Shown here piece after piece: positions 23,429 through 34,862 of a stretch of DNA of 64,000 nt. Each line of letters starts with the position of its first letter. Within the stretch, counting starts at the first letter, position 1. Made by a program: the position numbers and the translations under genes. The notes under the pieces were generated by a model. That model had not been told where the DNA came from, did no database searches, and worked only from the letters and a program-made list of their open reading frames with translations. Source of the stretch: Parasitella parasitica (lineage: Eukaryota > Mucoromycota > Mucoromycetes > Mucorales > Mucoraceae); contig MU619239.1 in assembly GCA_025201805.1 (NCBI GenBank), forward strand, positions 236,236 to 300,235, given 5' to 3'.

Positions 23429-23768
23429 CTTTGTGTACTTTTCTGCATTTTCTTTATTATATGGTATAGCATAAAATAGGCAAATTGCTTGTTCTCTTGA
23501 AATTACAAACATGTTTAAAGCGTGAAAAGAAAAAAAAAGCCAGGCCTAAGTTTGTTTCATTAAATCTTTTGAATTCTTTACATCTTTTATTCATTATATA
23601 AGAGCTTTATACAGTACTCTTGTGATCAATTCGAAAAACGTAGAAATAAAGAACCCATCTAATTATAAGAATTCTCTTCGCTTTACCTAGCATTATACCC
23701 GCAATTTAATTTCATGGAAAACTGCAATTTGATTTTAGAAAAAGCCCGCACTTTTGAATATTTATTTC
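23429..23768 (-). repeat. Right inverted-repeat arm
   Basis: This pairs with 21629-22005. Its inner end lies about 20 bases upstream of the start codon of the element's gene, so the arm probably contains that gene's promoter, and the left arm carries an inverted copy of the same promoter sequence. Confidence 0.85.
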
Positions 23769-23848
23769 CTTATTTTTGCTACAAGATTTTACATGTGTAC
23801 TTTTCCAACGATCAAGGAAATCACCAATAAAACGTGTCAAATGCTATA

Positions 23849-23997
23849 CTAAAACATGTATGGATGCCCATAAGGATTTACGTGGCTATAGGGCATCAAT
23901 TGCTGCTGCTGCTGCTGCGAAAAGTAGGGAGCCATGGGCGTTGGTCCCATGATTTGGTTAGAAAATTGTGGATTTTGTAGGTGCATCATCATCATTT

Positions 23998-24032
<35 letters not shown>

Positions 24033-24580
24033 ATGAGAAAGCTGTTCATCAACATCATACTATAAGGGTCTTGCGGTATCATCCCAGCAGAAGCACCTAT
24101 TGGAGGAGGAGGGAACATCATGTTTGGCGGTGGCATCATGTATTGGGATGGTGGTGGTGGTAGATATTGTGGCATCATTGGTGGGCCTGGAGCTAACATG
24201 TATTCTTGCTGCTGTGGATAATAGTAACTAGAAGCCTGTTGAGGAGGAGGCTGTACCTGTTGTTGCTGCTGTGCAGCAGCTATTTGCTGTATTTGTTCAG
24301 GATCCAACTGTATTTGCTGTGGTTGTTGGTTTTGATGGTCTTTCCAATGTTGATAGCCCAAGGCTAAGGCACCTGCAATGCCAGCATTTCTCCAGAAATG
24401 GATATTGTTTTTTTCATGATTCTCGTCGTATTTATTCAATAATGCGTCTGCGCCAGCAAACGTAGCAGCATTTGTTATCCATTCCATTGGCCCTGAGCCA
24501 AAAATGCCATTATTATTATTATTATTATTGGTATGATTTGTTATGTAGCTATGCAACAAATTATTAATAAACGAAGCCAT
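23849..24580 (-). CDS. Glutamine/proline-rich protein, unknown function
   Basis: A single-exon 243-residue protein. The first 95 residues are non-repetitive (MASFINNLLHSYITNH, then an Asn run, EWITNAATFAGADALLNKY, and a Gly/Ala-rich AGIAGALALGYQHW). This resembles the short N-terminal domain of small fungal stress or membrane-associated proteins, but I cannot name it. The remainder is rich in Gln, Pro and Met with a run of twelve Gln, and is surely disordered. An in-frame ATG lies 84 bases further upstream (24664), but MASF at 24580 is the better start because the upstream stretch is hydrophobic 5'-leader-like sequence. The right inverted repeat of the mobile element ends 80 bases after this gene's stop. 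Confidence 0.7.
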
Positions 24581-24792
24581 CGTATCTGAGGAAAAGCAAA
24601 AAAGAAAGGAAAACAAGTAGTGCTGGCCCAAATTTCCTTTACTAAAATAATCAACAACAAACAACGAAAACTTGTGAATATATGCGGTAACTGCGGACTA
24701 CACATGGAGTCTTAGGTGACCTCAGTAGCACAAAACGTTTGAGCGGATAAACGTTGGTGAACCGTATTTAATACATAAAATCATTACTGCTG

Positions 24793-27090
24793 TTACATCA
24801 TATCCAGGTCATCCTCATCATCAATTGAAGGTGATCTACCAAAAACTCTTCCTGATCCAAATACAGCTTTAGATGATGAAGAATCAGCATGAAGGGAGGG
24901 CCTAGGAAACCCGTTTTTGGATGATGATGAAGCAGTGCCTCGGTTTAATCGATTACTGCTTTTGACAGAATTCAGTGTCAAAGCATCGCTATTATCAAAT
25001 TCATCATCTTCCACGTGGAGACCACGAATGTCATTCAGCATTTTCCTATTTGCTCTTTCCATTTTCCTCCTCTTTTCTCTCCAATATTCTGCTAATGTTT
25101 GGTTTCTTTGCTGAATGTGCTTCTTGGTCAAGAATGGCTTTAACCACTTTTCATCAAACGACACAAACCAATGAGGCGGCCTATCTTCGGGGATGGGCTC
25201 TCCTAATGGCCCTGACAATAACCCGCCTATGGATATTTCATTGTAATCTTGGCTTTTGCCTTTTCGTCTTCTCTGAGGCTGATTTCCGGTCTCTAATAAC
25301 TCGTCATCCCCCACTGGGTCTAGTAAACGTTCCTCGGATGGATCATTGCTGTTCAACCTACTATATCCCTTGCCATGCTTATTGCGCTGAAGGTTTTCTT
25401 CGCCTTGATCGTTTTCTTCTTCATTTTCACTATCAGAGTCATCGAGTTCGACGACTCCAGTTTTTACATCCAGGACTTGGAGCATTCGGCTAGTTGTACC
25501 ACCAAACAATAGCACGGTCAGCACAACTACTGCCAAAATTGTTGTACGCATGGCAGGAGCACTGTCACCTGTGATGCCTGATGCTAAAGCAAACGCAACG
25601 GCACCTCTTAATCCAGCCCAAAAAAGCATCATTTGATGATTTCGCGGTAGCTGGTCAGGCTTACCAAGTGCTCTACAAACAGTATTTATCATCATAGACA
25701 AAGGGGCTACGGAAGCGTATCTAGCTACGCAGATGAAAGCCTACAAGAGTTATTAGTTTCAAACAAGAAGGCCTAAACCGACTTTAACCCTACCAATGTC
25801 GCCAAAATAAACAATGGCTTGTAATCAAGATCATCTTGAGTGAATAAATTGATGCCAAGATAGATAAAAATAAAATTCTCAGATAATTGCGATAGGATTT
25901 GGAACATAAACTTGGTAGCTCTCTTGCTTCGTATTGACAGATTATCGTACGCATAATGTTTTAGAGTGATGCCTGTGAAAAGTAAAGTGACAATACCAGA
26001 CATTTGAGTGCCGTTCGAGAAGAAGTAGCTGCTGTAAGCCATTAATAATACCAAGCAGGATTCAATGTTCGAGAAGCGACTCAATTGGGAATACTTCAGC
26101 ATCAAGGCAACCACAACGCCGAACAAAATACCAATAAATGTAGATGCCCAGAATACGCCTAAAAAGAGCCCGATACCCTTAAAAATATTGACAGCATGCA
26201 GCTCCTGTCCGCGAAATTTACGAAGGGTACTGTCGTAGGTTTAGTTAAATTCTATATAACCTCACTCCCGATCCTTACTCTGACAGCACAATGGCAACTG
26301 CATCATTCAATAAAGATTCACCAGAGATGATGGAAAATAACTGTGGATCTACATGTAGCTGGTTGAAAATGGCCAAGATGGTGACCGGATCTGTAGCTGA
26401 TAATATAGATCCATAAATCATGCTGTCCAAAAATGAAATGCTGATGCCTTCTGGTTTCAAAAATGCATACAGATATGTACACACACTGTATATATGCAAA
26501 GAAAGAAAATAACATTAAGTGTCTAACAATGGGCCATTCCATTCACCATGTAAATACCCTGTGACAACAGCTGCAATAAATGTACCTGCCATTGCAAATG
26601 TTAGGATGGTGCCAAAGTTGAGAAAGAAATTTCTCTAAGAACATTATATTTAGCGCCTTTAACTATTAGATATGTATGTCGCTATATTATGCTTTACTCT
26701 TTTTAGTTCATAGCCCGAGTTCAGGATAATAGGTGGCAGTAATAGATTGAAAAAGAAACCCTGTTTGAACTTGACCATGTCTTGAATGATGGTACCAGGA
26801 GCCAATTTAATAACTAAGCCCACAATCATACCTTGAATCCCACCGAACAGCGTTATTTGCATTACTTTACGGATTTAATCGCATACATTTGAATACGTAC
26901 CAGCCATAATGGATATCACAGTTTCATGAACTGCTCGAATTTTTCGAAGTTGTAGAAAGTAACTGGTCCATAAAGCCCCAATAAGTAAAGTCATTAGAAT
27001 TAAGAGTGCCCAGGCGGAATACATTTCTTCTTCTAATGGTTGGTCAGTGTTATCATCTATTGGAAGTGTGCTATTTGTATCAGGATCCAT
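24793..27090 (-). CDS. NHX1: Endosomal/vacuolar Na+(K+)/H+ exchanger
   Basis: The protein is an intracellular cation/proton antiporter of the NHE/NHX family. It exchanges luminal protons for Na+ or K+ and so helps set endosomal pH. The six exons on the minus strand are 27090-26901, 26864-26698, 26634-26558, 26485-26279, 26229-25794 and 25740-24793, giving 674 residues. Recognisable family segments include [20 protein letters not shown], the [12 protein letters not shown] motif with the conserved Asp-Pro, [16 protein letters not shown], and [17 protein letters not shown]. Counting hydrophobic stretches gives about 11-12 membrane spans. The 200-residue C-terminal tail is cytosolic, acidic and Ser-rich, as in fungal Nhx1. 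The N terminus has the expected first span ([15 protein letters not shown]). One junction reads KR-RN, where homologs usually have a single Arg or KRNNFF; the call is unaffected. Confidence 0.95.
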
Positions 27091-28187
27091 TGCTTTGAGT
27101 AGTCGTAAACTATGAAATAGGGTATTAAAAAAAAAGCGAATATAAAGCCAAGACTAATCTTGACTTCCTGAAAAGTGCATGAAGCAAGAGTCACGAATTT
27201 CCCCATTATCGTTGTAGATAGAATAGGCCATAGCTGGGAAAGAGTGATAAGAGGGATTTTGTGTAGAGTGATTCCTTTGGATTGGCAGTAACAAATGTCG
27301 GAAAAATCCAGGGACAAAAAAAGCTTCAAGAATATCGGCAATGGCTGTGGTGGGCCACAGGAACTCAAAATGGTATCCTGCTGTATTTTTTCTTTGTAGA
27401 GACAATGAAAGAGGAGGTAGGATGCGCAATCAATGGTAGCCAGGTGCAAGAAGCGTTGATTTGGGATACGTCCTGCAATAGGTTGGTAAATAACATTTCT
27501 TTGGGTTGCGGTGAGTAAGAAGGCCCAAAATTGTTCTCAATTGGCAGTAGAATATTCCTAAGAGCAAAAGGCTGGCTCACCACCGACAGAACTACCAAGA
27601 AACCATGATTAAAATAGCTTAATCTCTTGAAACAGGACGTTCTCTAACAATACAAGGCTGTGGTTTACAGTTTTTCTTCTTTTGTATTTTCTTTTTTATT
27701 GATGAAACACCGTAAATACTATAAGGAAAGGCTATCAATGGTATTGTTCAGGTACCTACAGACTACTTTTGTTTATTTAGTAGAATTGGGGTGAAATACG
27801 TATTTAAAAAGCAAAGGAAGTTGGTAGGAGGGGTGAGGGTATTCAAATAAACCAGTTTACAGCGACAGAGAACTATGCAAAGGGTATTATGATCATTGTG
27901 CGATATGAAAATGTATAGCAGGTGCATTATTGTCTAAACAAAGTAATCATTCACCAACGTAGCATTGGCGTTACTGCCTATAAATCCCAACGCTTCATCC
28001 TCAAGGCTATCAATTGTTTGTTTCTAACGGCTTCTCAACAATATGCTCAAGGAAAGACAGGAAATCGAACAGTTTGAGCCATTCTTTCTTTAATTTTGCT
28101 GTTGTGGGTATAGTGCAACTGCAAGCTTTGATTTATTGCCACTTGTGCTGGTCAGAGGCTCGTGCAATGCTAAATGTCAGACAATCG
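27091..28187. other. Upstream region of NHX1, no confident gene
   Basis: This contains the NHX1 promoter. On the minus strand about 27154-27600 stays open in two overlapping frames with fairly protein-like sequence (FEFLWPTTAIADILEAFFV), but no ATG-led, splice-consistent model could be built. The rest is AT-rich. Confidence 0.4.
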
Positions 28188-29150
28188 CTAATGACATTCA
28201 CACAAGGAAACAGCATTTCCTTCATTGTCTTGAGGGATGCCATCTTGTACTTTGAGATCAAACGCTTCAGGAAATTTGAAGTACTCTTTAACTGTTTGAA
28301 GGTGTAGTCGATGCTATGCATAGCATTGTTGTGGGAGTTAATTCAAATTTGGTTAGCTATTGCTCCTATCAATGTACTAAACTCGATATCCAAAAACATA
28401 CTTAACCACTCGACTTAATTGAGATCAAAAAAGTCTCTTCATTGTTGGAGAGGACACAAACGAATAAGTTTCTCTTGATACCGGATGCTCGAAAATCTTT
28501 CAGAGGCAACCAAACTCTCTTACTGTCTTGTAGTTGTTTCTCGCACTTGAATTGAAGAAAAGAGGATTTATCAGCTATGCTTCAAGTCTCACATAATATT
28601 GCTTATGCATACCAATGTGCTTTCAGATTTATCATAACAGCAAAGTGTTTAAGAATTGAGATGACTATTTCGGAGTAGAAGGTGCGCTCTTGGTTGGGAT
28701 CGATGGGATAAACTCTTTTGAAAGTCTGATAGTATGCTGTGAGAATGATTCGCATAGGATCAATGAATTCACCATCGACTTTAACATTCCAAAGGAATTT
28801 TATATTTCGGAAAGGGCCTTTTGGAGAGCCTCTTTTGAGAATCTGATGGTATCCTTCTCTTGTTTGACATGCTTGTTGATATCGTTGTGTCAGAAAGGCA
28901 TGAAATTAAGCAATTATTAGATTGGTAATTCTTTGTATACAATGACAACGAATAAGCTATTGATGTACAATAATATGCAATTAATTTGATATTGCATACC
29001 AAGTTCAACGTTTAACCATGATGGCAAATAGTGTCACAATAGATACAATCTGGTATAATAAGATGGCATTTTTTTTGTGTCTGATCTCAAATAGACCCTC
29101 CAATCTCCCAAGCTCTGCTGCAGTCAGTGCGGATTTCTTGAGAGACATCA
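28188..29150 (-). pseudogene. Unresolved or decayed multi-exon gene
   Basis: The minus strand holds several protein-like open segments that do not join cleanly. From right to left they are: a segment starting MSLKKSALTAAELGRLEG near 29137; a long one from about 28900 to 28604 (GYHQILKRGSPKGPFRNIKF, then KVDGEFIDPMRIILTAYYQT); one at 28542-28402 (KRVWLPLKDFRASGIKRN); and one ending at 28188 (EYFKFPEAFDLKVQDG, then CECH). Plausible GT-AG pairs exist between some of them (for example the GTATGC donor at 28603-28610), but not all phases agree. I do not recognise the protein. It may be a real gene whose introns I have misplaced, or a pseudogene with a few frameshifts. Confidence 0.4.
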
Positions 29151-30372
29151 GATTTTTTCCAGGTCAATAATATTCAGATTGTTTCCCATTCTTTAGGAAG
29201 GTGCATTGGCTCTATCCAATATCGTCCTGCGAAGTTACCATTAGAAAAAATGAAACCAAGTGCGCAACATTTAAAATAAAAAGGAATTACCGAGAGGTAA
29301 TTTCTCACCTGAGGTAAAATCTGTTGATGCTCAATTTTCAATGTCAAACAAACCAGCGTAAAACAAAAGAAACAGAAGATATGCATTCAGCAAACTGTAT
29401 GGTAGCTGTTTTATTTAACGATATCTAATGCAAAAAAAACAAAGACGCTAATTTTTTACTAGTAACCTTAGAACGCTCTGAGATACTATCTGTGTGTTCA
29501 ATATCTTGGAAACTCATTGATGTATAATTACCTGCTGGCACTGGATCTTGAAGAATATAAATTGAATTGCCGATACAGGGCAAAAATATTATTGGATAAT
29601 ATCTAGTCTCCGACACATGCATTATTCATGGTTCTTAACGGAAAATCAAATACGACATCTAATAGGTAATCTATCCCCATATTGCAAGGTAGGAAATACC
29701 TTGGGCATATGTTGTTGAGTGATACCAAATTTAAGTATTTTGCATTATTTTGAGTCTCAAACCTCTAAGTTCCAGGATGTTGGGTGCGTGCTTCTTACGC
29801 TCTTTTCTTATGGACATATATAAATACCGTCATGTCCTATAAATGTTTTTGTTGATTCATATCAGGTTGTGCGAAATGCTGTTCTATAATGTAAACACTC
29901 CAGGAGACTGCATCACTTAAAACAACAATTAGACTTTCAGATGTAAAATCATGATCAACGTATCAGATGACTTTCTAAAGTGGGATATGTCATGATGATC
30001 ATCGTTAGCATGACATCAAAGCGACGCTGTTGGTTATTTTAGTTTTTTTTATAATAATATGATTGTTTTCAAGTGAAAGTAAAAGGAAGTAGAGATCATC
30101 ACCCTTTATGGTTAAATCCAAACTGTATGTATAACCCCATACCTTCCCCTGCCCTTTATATGTATGAATTTAATGTGTATTTGACATATGAAATTTCGAA
30201 ACCTTGCACAGAGAAATTTAATTGGCCGAAATTAGACAAAAGGATATATGCTATTTGAACCCGAAGTGAGCATAAAACGTTTAACCCCTCCTTATAAAAC
30301 CTATATATCTTGGGGGTACATCATTCCTTTTTCTTTTTTTTTTTCTTTATTTATATTTATTCAGAGAAAAAA
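29151..30372. other. Intergenic region upstream of GPC1
   Basis: This contains minus-strand open fragments at 29425-29622 and 29174-29386 that may belong to the unresolved gene to the left, then the GPC1 promoter. No confident gene is seen. Confidence 0.4.
30293..30299 (+). promoter_or_regulatory. TATA box of GPC1
   Basis: TATAAAA stands 74 bases before the start codon, followed by a T/C-rich stretch at 30328-30351, the usual fungal core promoter arrangement. Confidence 0.55.
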
Positions 30373-31722
30373 ATGGCTTCGAAACAAGACATTGCGAGTA
30401 AATCTACTGATTACGATTGTCAAGAAACAACTATAGCAGCAGCAACAGCAGCGTTAGAAGCACAGGGAGCACAAGGAACACCAACAGTTGTCGAGACAGC
30501 CTCAACTCTAGAAAACATTGGCAACAAAGACATGTTCTCGTTAAATGAATGGGACACATCAGAGTTCATATCAGAAAATGATTTTGATATGATCGACATG
30601 TTATCAACCGCTTTAGACCAAGTTACAAACCAAATAGAAGAAAAACAACGCGAGTTTATAACAAAATCATCAGAATGGACTAACAAGACAAGAGACAGTA
30701 TCAAAACCCAAACAAAGAAGCTAGAAGAGCAGCGATCTCGGATCCAAGAACTGCTGGTCAGACAATACCACAAAATTGACAAACGAATGAACCGTGATGC
30801 TAAAACAGTGCAGCTGAGAGATAAGGTCTCCTTTGTGGTGGGTGTCGGTAATGCCTGCGTTGCACCTGCACTCGCATTGCGTTACCCGAGTTTGATACCT
30901 TCGTACTACAGTGTTCAATTGATCATTTTGTTAATATTGCGGTACGTAATTTATCGATCTAAACGGTGGCATTACTTCATTTTTGATATGTGCTATTTTG
31001 TCAACGCAATGACGATGGTCTTCTTGTGGGCATATCCTACTTCAAAGCTACTGTTTTTGGCCTCTTTTTGTATGACGAATGGACCGGTTGCATGGGCGAT
31101 CATCACATGGAGAAACTCTTTGGTATTCCATTCTTTGGATAAGGTCACATCTGTATTCATTCATATATTCCCACCTTTGGTAATGTATTGCATACGATGG
31201 ATGCCTGAACTTCAGCGAGACATTTACTGCGACAATACACTGTTTGTTACATCTCATCGTGATTCAATATTTCCTGCCCTGCATAATTTGGAATTACCAA
31301 GTTTCAAGGATGTTATGATTTACTCGACCGTCGCTTATGGCATCTGGCAATCACTGTATTATTTATTTATCATGGTTGGGAGAAGAGACAAAGTAGAGTC
31401 TGGATTAAGATTGACATCTTATTCATGGTTATTGGATGATACACATGGAAAGAAAGGGTTTATTCAAAATATGGCATTCATGTTTGGAGCAAAGTGGAAA
31501 TCGGAAATGTTTATGCTGCTACAATTGATCTACAATATTGTTACATCAATTCCGACCTACTTTCTATTCAGATACTTTTGGCTGCATACAACATTTTTGA
31601 TCGGTATGTTTGCAGTGAGTGTTTGGAACGGTGCCAATTACTACATTGAAGTATTTTCAAGGAGATACATAACAGAAATTGAAAGTATAAAAAACCAAGA
31701 CGAAAAGTTGAAAACAAAGTAA
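30373..31722 (+). CDS. GPC1: Glycerophosphocholine acyltransferase GPC1
   Basis: The enzyme acylates glycerophosphocholine to lysophosphatidylcholine at the endoplasmic reticulum, allowing phosphatidylcholine to be rebuilt after deacylation. The product is 449 residues from a single exon. Residues about 1-135 are cytosolic and acidic, then coiled (IEEKQREF, KTQTKKLEEQRSRIQELL). The conserved membrane core (about 150-435) follows, with roughly eight spans and family segments RYPSLIPSYY, SKRWHYFIFDMCYFVNAMT, TNGPVAWAIITWRNSLVFHS and HIFPPLVMYCIRW. The start at 30373 is preferred over upstream codons, which would encode only a run of Phe from the T-rich leader. Yeast Gpc1 (YGR149W) is the comparison. 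Confidence 0.93.
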   Translation: MASKQDIASKSTDYDCQETTIAAATAALEAQGAQGTPTVVETASTLENIGNKDMFSLNEWDTSEFISENDFDMIDMLSTALDQVTNQIEEKQREFITKSSEWTNKTRDSIKTQTKKLEEQRSRIQELLVRQYHKIDKRMNRDAKTVQLRDKVSFVVGVGNACVAPALALRYPSLIPSYYSVQLIILLILRYVIYRSKRWHYFIFDMCYFVNAMTMVFLWAYPTSKLLFLASFCMTNGPVAWAIITWRNSLVFHSLDKVTSVFIHIFPPLVMYCIRWMPELQRDIYCDNTLFVTSHRDSIFPALHNLELPSFKDVMIYSTVAYGIWQSLYYLFIMVGRRDKVESGLRLTSYSWLLDDTHGKKGFIQNMAFMFGAKWKSEMFMLLQLIYNIVTSIPTYFLFRYFWLHTTFLIGMFAVSVWNGANYYIEVFSRRYITEIESIKNQDEKLKTK

Positions 31723-32927
31723 ATAAAAACATATACGGCATCAAGGTTCTTCATAAACCTCTGCTTCTCTATTTCCAAAACAGTTTGGTTTCAATGACCC
31801 TTTTCACGTATCTATAATTTTTAAAGCCTGAAATGATGTTCTTCAGCTGGAAATCAAAGAAATTTAGGTTGTTAGGCCTGCAAGATCTAACATAAATATT
31901 GTGTCATTTCTGTATTGCGTTGTTTGTTAAAGTATCAACCCAACGAGCATTTGTATAGGATGCTCGTCTCTATCCCGGTAGCGGTAGACATGCAAAAGTT
32001 TGCGCAGCATTTGTACCCTATCCATGCCCTGACTTGGACAATATGACCTTCCGTTCTGATCAACTAGCAATTTGTATACTTTTATCAATTATTTGAATTT
32101 AGCCAAGTCTCCAGTTGATTTCCTATCTTGGTTCATTTGTCCGTATCTCTGCAGTTGACACCGATTCATTTAATGAATTCTTATTACATTCGCATAAATT
32201 TTTGAAACACGCTGAGCAACAACATTGGAATCACTATTCATGCTTACTCATGTAACATAAATATTTAACGAAAAAGATTAACAAGACGATCTAGTGACTC
32301 TATCAAAGCTAGTTAAGCGGGTTGATATGGTTCCGGGCAACAACTTGCTGTTTAAATTTCAAGTCAAAAGACCATGCTTCTGGGATAGTTAGATTGAATA
32401 TTAGGTGCATATATAGGTGATAAATTTTAGTTGTTAAATCAAACATTTGCATGTGATAAAAGAAAAGTATTTCTTCAACAGGCACCTTTGTTTCCAAAAA
32501 GATGTGGTACAATGGTTGCTATAGAAACAAAGTGTTTGAGGCTTTAAACACTTCTAGAAAATAAGTTTCGGTAGTAGTTCGCTACTATCATGTTGTCGGC
32601 AAGACAGGAACTGCACATGCAACTATAAAAACGTGCTTTCAAATGCTTAATTCATGCATCGCCGTTTTCTACATCTGATGGTCTATCAGAGAAATGTTGC
32701 CCAACGAGATTCAGCATGATTAATGAGATGTAACATTCCTTTTTGTATCAAGCAGCTTTAGATTATGGCTTTTGAGTGGTAGACAGTGCTCCCTTCGACA
32801 GCATGTGACTTGATCACACCCTGGGTGTGGTCTGTATCTCCTCATTTTTCTCAATAAAAGGGTTTTCTTTTTGATTTTCGCCATCTCTCTTTTTTTTTTC
32901 AACTATACCCTCAACAGAAAGTTAAAG
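31723..32927. other. Intergenic region between GPC1 and ethanolamine kinase
   Basis: These 1.2 kb show no convincing gene. A short minus-strand open frame at 32309-32512 lacks an ATG and any splice partner. A T-rich run (32890-32899) precedes the kinase start. Confidence 0.4.
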
Positions 32928-34400
32928 ATGCCACCAAACACTTCGAACAGACTATCTCACGATAACGACAATATATCTGTCGAAGAATCTTTGAATCGAC
33001 TGATCGAATCCACTCCTTATTTTGACATTGAAGTATCCAAATGTGCCTTATTCGATGGTGCTTTCAAAGTTGTATCTTGTGTGTTTCCCAACTGGCAATA
33101 CGACGACATTGAATTCGTTCAGTGTAAAGACGGCATTACAAATCAATGTAAGCTGTTTTAAGATTACAGTTTTAGTCAATTTTCACTAACGTTGTTTAAC
33201 AGTGGTTCGAGTAACTTACAAGCCCACCGATTTCTCGGTGCTTGTTCGTGCTTATGGCAAAGGATCTGAACTCATCATCGACCGCAAGCAAGAAGTAGTT
33301 GTAAGTAACTTGCTGGGAAGTAGTGAAAGGTGCTCCTTTGTGTAACATTTTATAATAGAACATCATTACCTTGTCTGCACAAAATATGTGCCCACAACTC
33401 TATGCTAGATTCAGAAATGGTTTAGTTTACGGATTCATTAAAGGAAAAGTATCGACAGTCGAGGAACTAGGCCAAGAGAAAACAGCAGAATGGATTGCCA
33501 AAAAACTTGCCAAATGGCATTTAGTGCAATTACCTCAACAGGAGATTATAAAGTCGAATAAAAAAGATCAAAAATTATGGACAACAATGTTCAAGTGGTT
33601 AGATCAAGGTAAGGCCCTCTTATTTTAGTCGAATTTATATTCGTTCGCATGGTAGACTAATGAAACTGTATATAGTCCCTGAAAAGTATGAGAACCCCAA
33701 AACACAATCTACTTTTGAAACTCGATTTGATATGAAAAAGATCAGATTAGAGGTATTTATTTTTAGTTTCGCATTAATCAAGAAATGTGTAATAATGATT
33801 CATCATCAGTTGGAATCTTTGATCAAAATACTAGAAAAGCTTAACTCCCCTATTGTCTTTTCACACAACGATTTATTGTATGGTAATATTATATACGATC
33901 AAGAAAAAGGTAAAAGGAAAACAAGATTTGTATTATTCGGGGCATTGAACATCTGGACATTTAGGAGAGGCAAATTTCATTGATTATGAATACGGTTGTT
34001 ATGCCTTTCGAGGATTCGATATTGGGAACCATTTTAATGAGTTTGCTGGATTTGAGTGCGAATATTGGAGATATCCTACAAAGGAATTCCAAATGAAATG
34101 GTATGATTGGTATCTTACTGAGAACAATAATGGAGGTAAACAATAAGCTTGCAAATGTTGTATTTCGTATCTCGATGACCTTAATTTCGTTATGATAATG
34201 TAGCCAAACCTACTGACGCAGAAAAGGAACAACTCTTTAAGGAAGTTGATGGATTTTCACTTGCCTCACACTACTATTGGGGCCTTTGGGCAATGATTCA
34301 AGCCATGGTTTCCGATATCGATTTCAATTACATGGATTATGCTGTACTTCGTTTCGATGAATACGATAAACGTAAAGACGAAGTTCTATCCTCCTTGTAA
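32928..34400 (+). CDS. Ethanolamine (choline) kinase
   Basis: The enzyme phosphorylates ethanolamine, the first step of the CDP-ethanolamine (Kennedy) branch of phospholipid synthesis. The seven exons are 32928-33147, 33203-33300, 33359-33608, 33676-33752, 33810-33909, 33965-34135 and 34204-34400, all in phase, giving 370 residues. The Brenner-type phosphotransferase loop HNDLLYGN is at 234-241. The metal-binding IDYEY follows at about 254-258, leading into RGFDIGNHFNEFAGFE, typical of choline/ethanolamine kinases. The N-terminal VRVTYKPTDFSVLVRAYGKG is the nucleotide-binding beta segment. The NEFAGFE wording favours ethanolamine kinase over choline kinase, but substrate choice is inferred. 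It lies on the same strand as GPC1, 1.2 kb away. Confidence 0.92.
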
Positions 34401-34862
34401 ATTTAAAATTAAAGCTAGCAAAAATACCACTTTTCCGTTTTTTTTTTTTTTCATAATAATACGATTAAACAAAATTGGTAGTTTTTTTCATAATCGAAGC
34501 AATCGATGCTCATGATGAAATTCGATTCATAGTTTAAAAAAAAACTCTAACAGACATTTTTGGAGCTAAAAAATCTCTGACGGGTAGAGCAACTATCGAG
34601 CATCAATTGTTCTAATTTTGCGTTCCAGGAATGCCCAGCGCTTAAATGTGGAGGGATGCATTGTAAATTTATAGTTTTGTTATGCAATATCTGAAATACT
34701 ACATAAAAGGCTAACCGCTCTTAAAGTTGGGATGATCAAGATTGCATTCGAAAATGTCCAAAAAGGGCGGTGGAAAAATGTAACTCGGGGGCTTTGGCAA
34801 ATGATGAAAGTATTTTTTTCAACCCTTTTGTTCCCTGTCATCCCAGCATATCTCTAATAAAT
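34401..34862. other. Intergenic region, no gene seen
   Basis: A T run (34438-34452) follows the kinase stop. The rest is the promoter region of the methyltransferase gene. Confidence 0.45.

Larger units (their letters stand above)
21629..23768. mobile_element. Long-inverted-repeat DNA element with one recombinase-like gene
   Basis: Two long inverted arms (21629-22005 and 23429-23768) enclose one gene on the minus strand. Within the arms about 220 bases (21673-21890 against the complement of 23525-23743) differ at only about one or two positions by eye. Such near identity implies recent insertion or recent arm conversion. The outer ends are uncertain: the similarity may reach outward to a shared GTAAAAT near 21617 and 23792, and I see no clear target-site duplication. 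The right end lies about 80 bases past the stop of the neighbouring Q-rich gene. The organisation (TIRs plus a single ORF) is that of a DNA transposon, while the encoded protein resembles a serine recombinase rather than a DDE transposase. It could instead be a segmental inverted duplication around a host gene. Confidence 0.75.

Noticed and set aside
23351-23512. Open frame starting at 23512 as the N terminus of the element's gene
   Set aside because: It runs into a stop and cannot be spliced in phase to the next exon. The ATG at 23409 gives a fully phased model instead.
27365-27598. Minus-strand frame beginning VVLSVVSQPF as a start of a gene
   Set aside because: It begins at TTG; the nearest upstream ATG meets a stop after four codons and no intron of realistic size repairs it.
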